A DNA stretch of 64,000 bases from assembly GCF_036227225.1 (NCBI RefSeq), contig NZ_CP109444.1:7235501-7299500 (forward strand), read 5' to 3'. The notes under the pieces are model-generated. The model had not been told where the DNA came from and ran no database searches. It worked only from the letters and a program-made list of their open reading frames with translations. Numbering within the stretch: position 1 is the stretch's first letter; each line of letters opens with the position of its first letter. Position numbers and translations under genes: made by a program. Below, piece after piece: positions 50,568 through 58,628 of this stretch. The stretch comes from Streptomyces sp. NBC_01478 (GTDB taxonomy: Bacteria; Actinomycetota; Actinomycetes; Streptomycetales; Streptomycetaceae).

Positions 50568-50596
50568 TTGAGAGACGCGATACATCGCGTTATGGT
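50568..50596 (+). promoter_or_regulatory. drrAB promoter with an operator in its spacer
   Basis: TTGAGA (50568-50573), a 17-bp spacer and TATGGT (50591-50596) form a near-consensus promoter. The spacer contains the perfect 7-bp palindrome ACGCGAT-AC-ATCGCGT (50575-50590), the size and position of a TetR-family operator. A repressor bound here would block RNA polymerase. No adjacent regulator gene is an obvious candidate. Confidence 0.65.
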
Positions 50597-50699
50597 GTGT
50601 CTCGTGTCGCCCACAGGCTGAAGCATGCCGCTGCCACGGGCAGAACAAAAGACACATACCTAGGCTTTTCAAAGAATCCCCGACGACGTGGAGACTGAT

Positions 50700-51710
50700 A
50701 TGCCAGGCGCCATCTATGCCGAAGGCCTGGTGAAAACCTTCGGCGATGTGAAAGCTCTGGACGGCGTCGACCTCGATGTCCCCGAGGGCACCGTGCTGGG
50801 CCTGCTCGGGCCCAACGGCGCGGGCAAGACGACCGCCGTCCGCTGCCTGACCACACTGCTGCGCCCCGACAGCGGCAAGCTCGTCGTCGCCGGCCTCGAC
50901 GTGCTCAAGCAGCCCAACGAGGTGCGGCGCTCCATCGGCCTCTCCGGTCAGTTCGCCGCGGTCGACGAGTACCTGACCGGCCGGGAGAACCTGCAGATGG
51001 TCGGCCAGCTCTACCAGATGAAGGCCAAGGCCGCCAAGGCCCGGGCCGATCAGCTGCTCGACCAGTTCAACCTCGCGGACGCCGCCGACCGTACGGCCAA
51101 GACCTACTCCGGAGGCATGCGCCGCCGGCTCGACCTGGCGGCGGCGCTCGTCGTCTCCCCGCCCGTGATGTTCATGGACGAGCCGACCACAGGACTCGAC
51201 CCGCGCAACCGCCAGATGCTGTGGGAGGTCATCAAGCAGCTCGTCTCCGGCGGTACGACACTGCTGCTGACCACCCAGTATCTGGAGGAGGCCGACCATC
51301 TCGCGCACGACATCGCGGTGGTCGACCACGGCCGTGTCATCGCCCGCGGCACCTCCGACCAGCTCAAGGCCCGCACCGGCGGCGAGCGCGTCGAGGTCGT
51401 CGTGCACGAGCGCGACCACATCGAGATCGCCTCAGAGGTGTTGCGCGGCTTCGGCAAGGGGGACACCACCGTCGAGGAGCACACCCGCAAGCTCACCGTG
51501 CCCGTCACCGGCGGCGCGAAGCTCCTCGCCGAGGTCATCCGCGAGCTCGACTCCCGCGGCATCGAGATAGACGACATCGGCCTGCGCCGCCCCACCCTCG
51601 ACGACGTGTTCCTCTCCCTGACGGGCCACGTGGCCGAGGAGAAGGCCGAGGAGAACGGCACGGACGAGACCCCCAAGGACCGCAAGCAAAAGAAGGAGGC
51701 CGCGAAGTGA
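50700..51710 (+). CDS. ABC transporter ATP-binding protein, DrrA type
   Basis: The protein has 336 residues. Walker A is GPNGAGKTTAV, the signature YSGGMRRRLDLAAAL and Walker B VMFMDEPTTGLD, the motifs of the DrrA (daunorubicin resistance) family of exporters. The C-terminal 120 residues form the accessory domain (LRRPTLDDVFLSLTG) and end in a Lys-rich tail. GGAG lies six bases before ATG 50700. It overlaps the permease gene by four bases (GTGA). The substrate is unknown: drugs, lipids or other hydrophobic compounds. Confidence 0.93.
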   Translation: MPGAIYAEGLVKTFGDVKALDGVDLDVPEGTVLGLLGPNGAGKTTAVRCLTTLLRPDSGKLVVAGLDVLKQPNEVRRSIGLSGQFAAVDEYLTGRENLQMVGQLYQMKAKAAKARADQLLDQFNLADAADRTAKTYSGGMRRRLDLAAALVVSPPVMFMDEPTTGLDPRNRQMLWEVIKQLVSGGTTLLLTTQYLEEADHLAHDIAVVDHGRVIARGTSDQLKARTGGERVEVVVHERDHIEIASEVLRGFGKGDTTVEEHTRKLTVPVTGGAKLLAEVIRELDSRGIEIDDIGLRRPTLDDVFLSLTGHVAEEKAEENGTDETPKDRKQKKEAAK

Positions 51711-52564
51711 GTGCCGTCACCGATGCCGCGCCGGTCGCGGCACCCAGCAGTGCGCTGGGCCAGTCCGTGCACGACTCCCTGGTCGTCGCGAAACGCAATC
51801 TGATCCGCATGAGCCGCATTCCCGAGATGGTCATTTTCGGTCTCATCCAGCCGATCATGTTCGTGGTGCTGTTCACCTACGTCTTCGGCGGTTCCATGCA
51901 GATCGGCGGCAGCACCAGCGCCACCGACTACAAGAACTTCCTGATGGCCGGCATCTTCGCGCAGACCGTCACGTTCGCCACCGCCAGCTCCGGCGCGGGA
52001 ATCGCCGACGACATGCACAAGGGCCTCATCGACCGGTTCCGCTCGCTGCCCATGGCGCGGGGCGCGGTGCTGACCGGGCGCACGCTCGCGGACCTCGTGC
52101 AGACCGCGCTGACCCTGCTGGTCCTCGCGATAGTCGCCCTGCTGGTCGGCTGGCGGGTCGGCTCGGACGGGGGCACCAACGCGGGCAAGGTGCTCGGTGC
52201 CTTCGGACTGCTGCTTCTGCTGGGGTACGCGTTCACCTGGATCGGCGCCCTGATCGGCCTCAGCGTCCGTACGCCCGAGGCGGCCACGTCCGGCGGACTG
52301 ATCTGGCTCTTCCCGGTGACGTTCATCTCGAACGCGTTCGTGGACACCAGCAACATGACCCCCTGGCTGCGCCACATCGCCGAGTGGAACCCGTTCAGCG
52401 CCACCGTGCAGGCCTGCCGGGTGCTCTTCGCCAACCCGGGACAGTCGCCCTCGGACGCCTGGCCCATGGTGCACCCGGTGTGGGCCTCACTGATCTACTC
52501 GCTGCTGATCATCCTCATATTCCGGACGCTGTCGGTGCGGAAGTACCGCTCGGCCACGGCCTGA
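51707..52564 (+). CDS. ABC-2 type permease, DrrB type
   Basis: The protein has 285 residues with six hydrophobic helices, including MVIFGLIQPIMFVVLFTYVF, ALTLLVLAIVALLVGW and LIYSLLIILIFRTL. The ABC-2 pattern SGGLIWLFPVTFISNAF and the loop after it (WLRHIAEWNPFSATVQACR) are typical of DrrB. GTG 51707 overlaps the ATPase stop and follows GAAGGAGG by seven bases. With the ATPase it forms an exporter. No drug-biosynthetic genes are nearby, so housekeeping efflux or lipid export is likelier than self-resistance. Confidence 0.92.
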   Translation: MSAVTDAAPVAAPSSALGQSVHDSLVVAKRNLIRMSRIPEMVIFGLIQPIMFVVLFTYVFGGSMQIGGSTSATDYKNFLMAGIFAQTVTFATASSGAGIADDMHKGLIDRFRSLPMARGAVLTGRTLADLVQTALTLLVLAIVALLVGWRVGSDGGTNAGKVLGAFGLLLLLGYAFTWIGALIGLSVRTPEAATSGGLIWLFPVTFISNAFVDTSNMTPWLRHIAEWNPFSATVQACRVLFANPGQSPSDAWPMVHPVWASLIYSLLIILIFRTLSVRKYRSATA

Positions 52565-52599
52565 GGGAACACGCGGGAGACCCGCGGGAGGCATGACGA

Positions 52600-52630
52600 A
52601 GCCCCCGGCGCCGCAAGGCCGCCGGGGGCT
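52600..52630. terminator. hairpin between drrB and greA
   Basis: AGCCCCCGGCG (52600-52610) pairs perfectly with CGCCGGGGGCT (52620-52630). It lies between convergent genes, so it may terminate both. Confidence 0.7.
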
Positions 52631-52666
52631 CGTCGAAGGCGAGAGGCGATGGACCGGTTCCGCGGG

Positions 52667-53167
52667 TCAGCCGTTGTACGGCTCGGCCTTGAGGATCGTC
52701 ACCGAGGCCTTCTTGCCGTTGGGCAGCTCGTACTGCGCCACCTCGCCGACCTTGTGGCCGAGCACGCCGGAGCCCAGCGGGGACTGCGGCGAGTAGGTCT
52801 CGATGTCGGCGCTCGCGTACTCGCGCGAGGCGAGCAGGAAGGTCGTCGTGTCGTCCTCGTCGCCGTCGAAGGCGATCGTCACGACCATGCCGGGCGCGAC
52901 CGCGCCGTCCGTCGACGCCGGCGCCTCGCCGACCTTGGCCTTCTCCAGAAGCTGGGTGAGCTGGCGGATGCGGAGCTCCTGCTTGCCCTGCTCCTCCTTG
53001 GCCGCGTGGTACCCGCCGTTCTCGCGCAGGTCGCCCTCCTCGCGAGCGGCCGCGATCTTCACGGTGATCTCGGCGCGCGCGGGACCAGACAGGTACTCCA
53101 GCTCGTCCTTGAGCTTGGTGTACGCCTCCTGCGTGAGCCAGGTGACGTCTTCGCTGGTCTGGGTCAC
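52667..53167 (-). CDS. greA: transcription elongation factor GreA
   Basis: The protein has 166 residues. The N-terminal coiled coil carries the acidic tip EEGDLRENGGYHAAKEEQG, whose Asp and Glu hold the magnesium for transcript cleavage, and the C-terminal domain is of the FKBP-like Gre type (ETYSPQSPLGSGVLGHKVGE). It restarts backtracked RNA polymerase. GTG 53167 follows AGGAG by about six bases and gives the usual start MTQTSED; the longer open frame upstream is not protein-like. Confidence 0.95.
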   Translation of the reverse strand: MTQTSEDVTWLTQEAYTKLKDELEYLSGPARAEITVKIAAAREEGDLRENGGYHAAKEEQGKQELRIRQLTQLLEKAKVGEAPASTDGAVAPGMVVTIAFDGDEDDTTTFLLASREYASADIETYSPQSPLGSGVLGHKVGEVAQYELPNGKKASVTILKAEPYNG

Positions 53168-53335
53168 AGGTGCTCCTCGTAGGTACTGGGAATACAAAGC
53201 ATCGCCCTACCCAGAAGAATGTTCCTTCATGGAAGGGCGAAACCACGAGCCTAACAATTCAATGGCGTCAGGGGGAGGACATAAGCCGTCAGACATACGT
53301 CAACGCTGGTCAGCGCCTACGTAACGAGGGTGACG

Positions 53336-53734
53336 TCAGTCGGAGTGACAGCCCAGCAGCTCGGCCGTCGTGCCCCGGGCCGTGGTGCGCAGGGTGACGA
53401 CCTTGTCGATCCGGGTCGCCGAGCCGCCGAAGTGGAAGTCCGCGCGGCCCACCTCGGACTGGTCCGCGGCCTGGGAGCGCAGGGTGCAGTAGCCCGTGGT
53501 CCCGGAGTCCTTGTGGACCTCGAGATGCACCTTGACCTCGGTGTCCGAGGCCTGGAAGGTGATCACCTCGGCGCTGATCTTGGCCTCGACGACATAGTGG
53601 TAGGCGAAGTACCCGACGAGGGCGAGCAGGCCCGCCGCGAGGACGGCGCCGGCGATCCTGAGCTTGTGGTCGGCACGCTCGTCCGACGAGTGGCCGTAGC
53701 GGCCCTCGGGCAGTCGCGTACTCGCCGTGCTCAT
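53336..53734 (-). CDS. DUF4307 single-pass membrane protein
   Basis: The protein has 132 residues. A polar N terminus (RLPEGRYGHSSDERAD) and one membrane helix (IAGAVLAAGLLALVGYFAYHY) are followed by an extracytoplasmic domain with two cysteines (TGYCTLRSQ and ELLGCHSD), the pattern of DUF4307. The greA-DUF4307-mca order is conserved in actinobacteria, as I recall. No function is known. GGAGG lies six bases before the ATG. It is divergent from mca. Confidence 0.85.
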   Translation of the reverse strand: MSTASTRLPEGRYGHSSDERADHKLRIAGAVLAAGLLALVGYFAYHYVVEAKISAEVITFQASDTEVKVHLEVHKDSGTTGYCTLRSQAADQSEVGRADFHFGGSATRIDKVVTLRTTARGTTAELLGCHSD

Positions 53735-53860
53735 GATCGTCCTCCCGGCAAGGGGCTCCCGAAACCGGCCCCCGGAATTATTCGCCCCTCGATTCGGTCA
53801 CTATAGAAGCGCCGATTGCACCCCAGGACACCGGGGCGCCGACCTACTGAGGATTGAGTC

Positions 53861-54742
53861 TTGACTGACCAGCTACGACTGATGGCCGTCCACGCGCACC
53901 CCGACGACGAGTCGAGCAAGGGCGCGGCCACCATGGCGAAGTACGTGTCCGAGGGGGTGGACGTGCTGGTCGTGACCTGCACGGGCGGGGAGCGCGGCTC
54001 CATCCTCAACCCGAAGCTCCAGGGCGACACGTACATCGAGGAGCACATCCACGAGGTGCGCAAGAAGGAGATGGACGAGGCCCGCGAGATCCTCGGCGTC
54101 AAGCAGGAGTGGCTCGGCTTCGTCGACTCGGGGCTGCCCGAGGGCGACCCGCTGCCGCCGCTCCCGGAGGGCTGCTTCGCGCTGGAGGACGTCGACAAGG
54201 CGGCCGGCGAGCTGGTGAAGCAGATCCGCTCGTTCCGCCCGCAGGTGATCACCACCTACGACGAGAACGGCGGTTACCCGCACCCCGACCACATCATGAC
54301 CCACAAGATCTCGATGGTGGCGTTCGAGGGCGCGACGGACACCGAGAAGTACCCGGAGTCGGAGTACGGCCCGGCGTACCGGCCGCAGAAGCTGTACTAC
54401 AACCAGGGCTTCAACCGGCAGCGCACCGAGGCCCTGCACCATGCGCTGATCGAGCGCGGCCTGGAGTCGCCGTACGCGGAGTGGCTCAAGCGCTGGGACG
54501 AGTCGGGGCACGTCGAGCGCACGCTCACCACGCACGTCCCCTGCGCCGAGTTCTACGAGATCCGGGACAAGGCGCTGCTCGCGCACGCCACGCAGATCGA
54601 CCCCGACGGCGGCTGGTTCCGGGTCCCGATGGAGATCCAGAAGGAGGTCTGGCCCACCGAGGAGTACGAGCTCGCGAAGTCCCTCGTCGATACCTCCCTC
54701 CCCGAGGACGACCTCTTTGCGGGCATCCGCGACAATGCCTGA
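53861..54742 (+). CDS. mca: mycothiol S-conjugate amidase
   Basis: The protein has 293 residues. The metal motif AHPDDESSKG and the later PHPDHIMTHK carry the zinc ligands of the PIG-L/LmbE fold, and TGGERGSILNPKLQG follows. Mca cleaves mycothiol-drug conjugates, releasing a mercapturic acid for export, as part of detoxification in actinobacteria. The start is TTG 53861 (MTDQLRLMAVHAHPDD), matching the family N terminus, with GGA eight bases upstream. A small membrane protein gene follows at once. Confidence 0.94.
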   Translation: MTDQLRLMAVHAHPDDESSKGAATMAKYVSEGVDVLVVTCTGGERGSILNPKLQGDTYIEEHIHEVRKKEMDEAREILGVKQEWLGFVDSGLPEGDPLPPLPEGCFALEDVDKAAGELVKQIRSFRPQVITTYDENGGYPHPDHIMTHKISMVAFEGATDTEKYPESEYGPAYRPQKLYYNQGFNRQRTEALHHALIERGLESPYAEWLKRWDESGHVERTLTTHVPCAEFYEIRDKALLAHATQIDPDGGWFRVPMEIQKEVWPTEEYELAKSLVDTSLPEDDLFAGIRDNA

Positions 54743-54743
54743 C

Positions 54744-54992
54744 ATGAGCTCAAGCGCAGCCCTGGCAATGACGCACCTGGTCCCCCTCGCCGAGGTCGAC
54801 GAGAACAAGGTCACCCCCGGCGTCCTCGGCTTCATCGTGTTCGCGGTGATGGCCCTGGCCGTCTGGGGGCTGATGAAGTCCATGAGCAAGCAGATGAACA
54901 AGGTCGACTTCAAGGAGGGCGCGGACCCGGCGGCCGAGGCGAGGGCCGAGCAGGCGGCCGCCCCGGCCGAACCCAAGGCCAAGCAGGGCTGA
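54744..54992 (+). CDS. small single-pass membrane protein after mca
   Basis: The protein has 82 residues. A short outer segment (HLVPLAEVDENKVTPGVLG) and one membrane helix (FIVFAVMALAVWGLMKSM) are followed by a charged, Ala/Glu-rich tail. ATG 54744 begins one base after the mca stop, so translation is coupled; ATG 54768 is a possible later start. It is conserved beside mca in Streptomyces as I recall. No function is known. Confidence 0.75.
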   Translation: MSSSAALAMTHLVPLAEVDENKVTPGVLGFIVFAVMALAVWGLMKSMSKQMNKVDFKEGADPAAEARAEQAAAPAEPKAKQG

Positions 54993-54996
54993 GGCG

Positions 54997-57900
54997 TCAG
55001 GCGGTGCCCGGCACCGCCACCCCCATCACCTCACGGGCGTGCCGGCTCGGCACCATGCCCAGCCGCCACGCCTGCCAGCCCGCCTCCAGGTTCACGCCCC
55101 GCTCCAGCAGCAACTGGTACGCCTCCACGTAGTCGTCGAGTTTCTCGTCGCGGGACGGGTGCCCGGCGCGGGACAACTCGGCCAGTTCCTCCTGGGCGAC
55201 CGCCGTGCCGACCTCGACCCCGCCGGGGGCCGCGTACGGCAGCAGCGTGGCGCGCAGGAAGTGCGCCCAGTCCGCGCCGCGCCGGTCGCCGTACGAGGTG
55301 AACAGACCCACCGCCTCCTCGCACAGCGTCAGTGCCTGCGGGGTACGGGTGTTGCCCGCGTCGACGACCGCGAGCTCCAGGCAGGTCCACGCCTCGCCGT
55401 GGGCGACGCCGATGCGCTGGAAGTCGGCGCGGGCGTCGACCAGGAGCTGGCGGGCGAAGCCGGAGTTGCGCAGCGAACCGGTCTGGGCCGCGCGCTGGTC
55501 GCGGGTCACGCGCGCCGAGTGGTGCCGGGCGCAGGCCAGGCCGTAGACGTCGCGCATACGGGAGAACATCGTGCGGGAGCGTTCCAGCTCGCGCACCGCC
55601 AGGTCCAGGTTGCCGGTCTCCTCCAGGGCCTGGCCCAGGTAGTAGACGGTCCAGGCCTCGCCGCGCGCGTCCTCGTTCTCGCGGTGCCGGGCGGCGGCCT
55701 GGCGCAGGCCGTCCACCGCCGGGGACGGGTCGCCGGCGATCAGCCGGGCGCGGGCCAGTTGGGTCAGCGCCCAGGCCTCGCCGCGGGCGTCGCGGGTACG
55801 GCCGTAGAGGCCGAGGGCGGTGGTCAGTTCGGACTCCGCGCGCGGGATGTCGCCCATGCGCAGGCCGAGTTGGCCGAGCTGGAAGTGCGCCCATGCCTCG
55901 CCGTGCACGGATTCGCCGGCCCGGTGCAGGACCAGGGACTCGGTCAACAGCCGCATGGCTTCGGGGAGTCGGCCGCGGTCGCGTTCCACGGCGGCCAGCG
56001 CGTGCATCGTCCAGGCGCGGTCGGTGGCCAGTGCGGGCGGGGCCTGGAGGTCGAGGGCCTCGCGGAGCCGTGTCGCCGCCTCGGTGAGGTTGCCCTGGTG
56101 GTGGAGGGTGATGCCGAGGGAGCACAGGGCGCGTGCGGCGCCCGCGTCGTGATGGGCCTCCATGTAGAGGTCGACGACGGAGGTGAGGGTGGTGCGCGCC
56201 TTGTCGAGTTCGCCGAGCTGCCGGGCCGCGATGCCCGTGCGCCACTGCACCGAGCGGACAAGCAGGCCCTGGTCGACGGCCTGCGCCAACTCGCTGATCT
56301 CGCCCAGCCGGTAGAGGTCGCCGCGCAGCAGGCAGTAGTCGCACAGCGCGCCCAGCAGGTTGAGTACGGCGCCCTGGTCGACGCCCTCCGCGTGCCGCAG
56401 CGTCGCGGTGATGAAGCTCGACTCGTCGTCCAGCCAGCGCAGTGCCTCGTCGAGCGAGGTGAAGCCGTGCGGGCCGAACCGGTCCGAGCGCGTCGACATG
56501 TTGCCGTCGACCAACCGCAGTACGGAGTCGGCGAGTTCGCCGTAGTTCACGATCAACCGCTCCTGCGCGGCCGTACGTTCCGTGGACTCCTCCTCGTCGA
56601 GGAGGCGGGCCTGGGCGAAGGCGCGGACCAGGTCGTGCAGGCGGTAGCGGGTGCCGCGGACGTGGTCGATGAGGCCCGCCCGGGACAGGGCCTGGAGGTG
56701 GCGGGTGGCCTCCGTCTCGTCGGTGGCCAGCAGGGCGGCCGCCGCTGCCGCGCCCAGCGAGGCCCGGCCGGCCAGCGCCAGCCGGCGCAGCAGTCTGCGG
56801 GCCGCGTCCGGCTGGTCGGTGTAGCGCAGCCACAGCGCCCGTTCGACCGGTTCGACGGGGCCGTACGCGCCGAGATCCGTGGCCAGTAGGCGCGAGGAGC
56901 GCGGGCCGAGGGAGGAGCCCGCGATGCGCAGCGCGAGCGGCAGCCCGCCGCACAACTCCCGGATCCGGTCGGCGGATTCGGCGTCGTACGGCTCCGGACC
57001 GTCCTGGCCGTCCTGCGCCGCCGCGCCCAACAGCTCCTCCGCGCCTGCCGCGTCCAGCGGCTCCACCGGCAACTGGTGGACCCAGGCGGCGAGTTCTGCG
57101 GGCAGGTCGAGGGGTTTGCGGGTGGTGACCACGACCAGGCTGTCCGAGCGTTCGGGCACCAGGGTGGTCACCTGCGCGACGTCGGAGGCGTCGTCGAGGA
57201 TGATCGTCACCGGGAGGCCGGTCAGGTGCTGGTGGTACAACTCGCCCAGCCGCTTGACCTGTTGGTCGGGGGAGGAGCGTTCACGGAACAGCAACTGCTC
57301 GCGGGGCGCGCCGAGCCGGTTGAGCAGGTGCAGCAGGGCGTCGCGGGTGGGCAGCGGGGGTTCGCCCGGGCTGTCGCCGCGCAGATCCACCACGCAGGCG
57401 CCGCGGAACTGGTCCCGCAGGTCCTGCGCGGCCCGGACCGCGAGGGTGGTGCGTCCCGAGCCGGGCGCGCCGTGCAGCACGACCACCGTCGGCCGGGTCT
57501 CGGTGCTGGCGCGGGCCGCCTGCACCAGTTGCCGGATGCGGGCCAGCTCCGCCCGCCGGCCCGCGAACGCGCCCATGGCGTCCGGGAGTTGACCGAAGGA
57601 CTGCTCCAGCACACTTCGCCTGCGGGCCGCCGCGCTCTTGTCGGTGCCGCGCAACTGCGGTCCCGGCTTCTTCGTCGGCCCGGTGGAGGCGGCGAGCACC
57701 CGCTGCTGGTCCAGGAACGGACGGATGCCCCGCACCTCCAGCGCGGTCAGCCACTGCAACCTCAACTGCTCGGGTCCGCCGGGCTGGCTGGCGGCACCGG
57801 CGCGGTGATGCGCGGCGGGCAGATGGGAGGCGGTCACCTTCACGACGGTCGCCGCGGCACCCACGACGCCGACGGTGACCCCGGCGCCGAGGGCGGTGCC

Positions 57901-58209
57901 GGTGCCGGTACCGAGGGCCAGGTCGGCGACGACAGCGGTGACCGCGCCAACGGCCGCCACCAGCAGGGGAGTTCCCCCGCCCTCCTTGGCGTAGCGCTGC
58001 CCGAAGCCGATCTGTCCGGCCGCCGCCGTGTCCAGCGCCGTCGTATAGGCCTCGTACTCCTCGGCCGCCGTCTGGGCCATGGCGTCCAGCGCGGCCCGGG
58101 ACCGCGCCAGCAGCACCTGCCCGTCGGTACGCCCGCCGGAACGCCGCACCTCCTCCTCCACGGCCCGAGCCAACAGCCGCTCGGCATCGCTCCGATGGCC
58201 GTCCCGCAT
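54997..58209 (-). CDS. STAND-type NTPase with tetratricopeptide repeats
   Basis: The protein has 1070 residues. Residues 1-75 are helical; two hydrophobic segments follow (PLLVAAVGAVTAVVADLAL and GVTVGVVGAAATVV, residues 81-125). Residues 215-480 form an NB-ARC-like NTPase domain with Walker A GAPGSGRTT (247-255), Walker B VTIILDDAS and the GxP motif CGGLPLALRIAG. A winged-helix part and about 500 residues of TPRs end the protein. Unlike AfsR it has no DNA-binding N terminus. It is likely a signal-activated switch at the membrane. GGAGGGGG lies eight bases before ATG 58209. Confidence 0.88.
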   Translation of the reverse strand: MRDGHRSDAERLLARAVEEEVRRSGGRTDGQVLLARSRAALDAMAQTAAEEYEAYTTALDTAAAGQIGFGQRYAKEGGGTPLLVAAVGAVTAVVADLALGTGTGTALGAGVTVGVVGAAATVVKVTASHLPAAHHRAGAASQPGGPEQLRLQWLTALEVRGIRPFLDQQRVLAASTGPTKKPGPQLRGTDKSAAARRRSVLEQSFGQLPDAMGAFAGRRAELARIRQLVQAARASTETRPTVVVLHGAPGSGRTTLAVRAAQDLRDQFRGACVVDLRGDSPGEPPLPTRDALLHLLNRLGAPREQLLFRERSSPDQQVKRLGELYHQHLTGLPVTIILDDASDVAQVTTLVPERSDSLVVVTTRKPLDLPAELAAWVHQLPVEPLDAAGAEELLGAAAQDGQDGPEPYDAESADRIRELCGGLPLALRIAGSSLGPRSSRLLATDLGAYGPVEPVERALWLRYTDQPDAARRLLRRLALAGRASLGAAAAAALLATDETEATRHLQALSRAGLIDHVRGTRYRLHDLVRAFAQARLLDEEESTERTAAQERLIVNYGELADSVLRLVDGNMSTRSDRFGPHGFTSLDEALRWLDDESSFITATLRHAEGVDQGAVLNLLGALCDYCLLRGDLYRLGEISELAQAVDQGLLVRSVQWRTGIAARQLGELDKARTTLTSVVDLYMEAHHDAGAARALCSLGITLHHQGNLTEAATRLREALDLQAPPALATDRAWTMHALAAVERDRGRLPEAMRLLTESLVLHRAGESVHGEAWAHFQLGQLGLRMGDIPRAESELTTALGLYGRTRDARGEAWALTQLARARLIAGDPSPAVDGLRQAAARHRENEDARGEAWTVYYLGQALEETGNLDLAVRELERSRTMFSRMRDVYGLACARHHSARVTRDQRAAQTGSLRNSGFARQLLVDARADFQRIGVAHGEAWTCLELAVVDAGNTRTPQALTLCEEAVGLFTSYGDRRGADWAHFLRATLLPYAAPGGVEVGTAVAQEELAELSRAGHPSRDEKLDDYVEAYQLLLERGVNLEAGWQAWRLGMVPSRHAREVMGVAVPGTA

Positions 58210-58286
58210 GTGTGGTCCCCCTCCGGCGGCAACTCCTTGGCCTATGAGTGTCCTTCGGCGGGGCCGGGAGCGCGAGAGGGCGACGA

Positions 58287-58463
58287 TCAACCGTTCACCG
58301 GAAGCGGCGGGCGAACCCCGCTACGCAGGAGGGTGAGCCGGGTCCCCGCAGGCAGCAGCCCGGCGTCGACCAGGTCCGAGACCCGTACCCGCCGTCCCTC
58401 GATCAGATAGGAGGCCCGCCCGGACGATCCGTCCGTGCCCTCGCCCACCGCGGCATCCGTCAC
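58287..58463 (-). CDS. 58-aa protein resembling half of a RAMA (modified-DNA reader) domain
   Basis: The protein has 58 residues. The stretch RRVRVSDLVDAGLLPAGTRL recalls the N-terminal half of RAMA domains, predicted readers of modified DNA in restriction and methylation systems; the family resemblance is from memory. The C-terminal half of such domains is missing. GGGGGAG lies about six bases before GTG 58463, a good ribosome site. It lies 77 bp upstream of the STAND NTPase gene on the same strand, so the two may be one operon. Confidence 0.55.
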   Translation of the reverse strand: MTDAAVGEGTDGSSGRASYLIEGRRVRVSDLVDAGLLPAGTRLTLLRSGVRPPLPVNG

Positions 58464-58628
58464 TGATGTCTCCCCCTCGAAACCGTCCCCGCCACGGAAG
58501 GATCCGGTCAGCACAGAGATCCACCCGTGGCGCCGAGGACAGGGGACGGCCTGTTCCGGACGCCCCCTGATTCCGCCCCGGCGGTGCCGTCGGCCGGCCC
58601 CGGCGCTCTTGTGCGCGAGGATGGCCGT

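Noticed and set aside
50700..52564. Self-resistance exporter of an antibiotic cluster (DrrAB)
   Set aside because: The flanking genes are housekeeping genes (threonine dehydratase, greA) and there are no biosynthetic genes.
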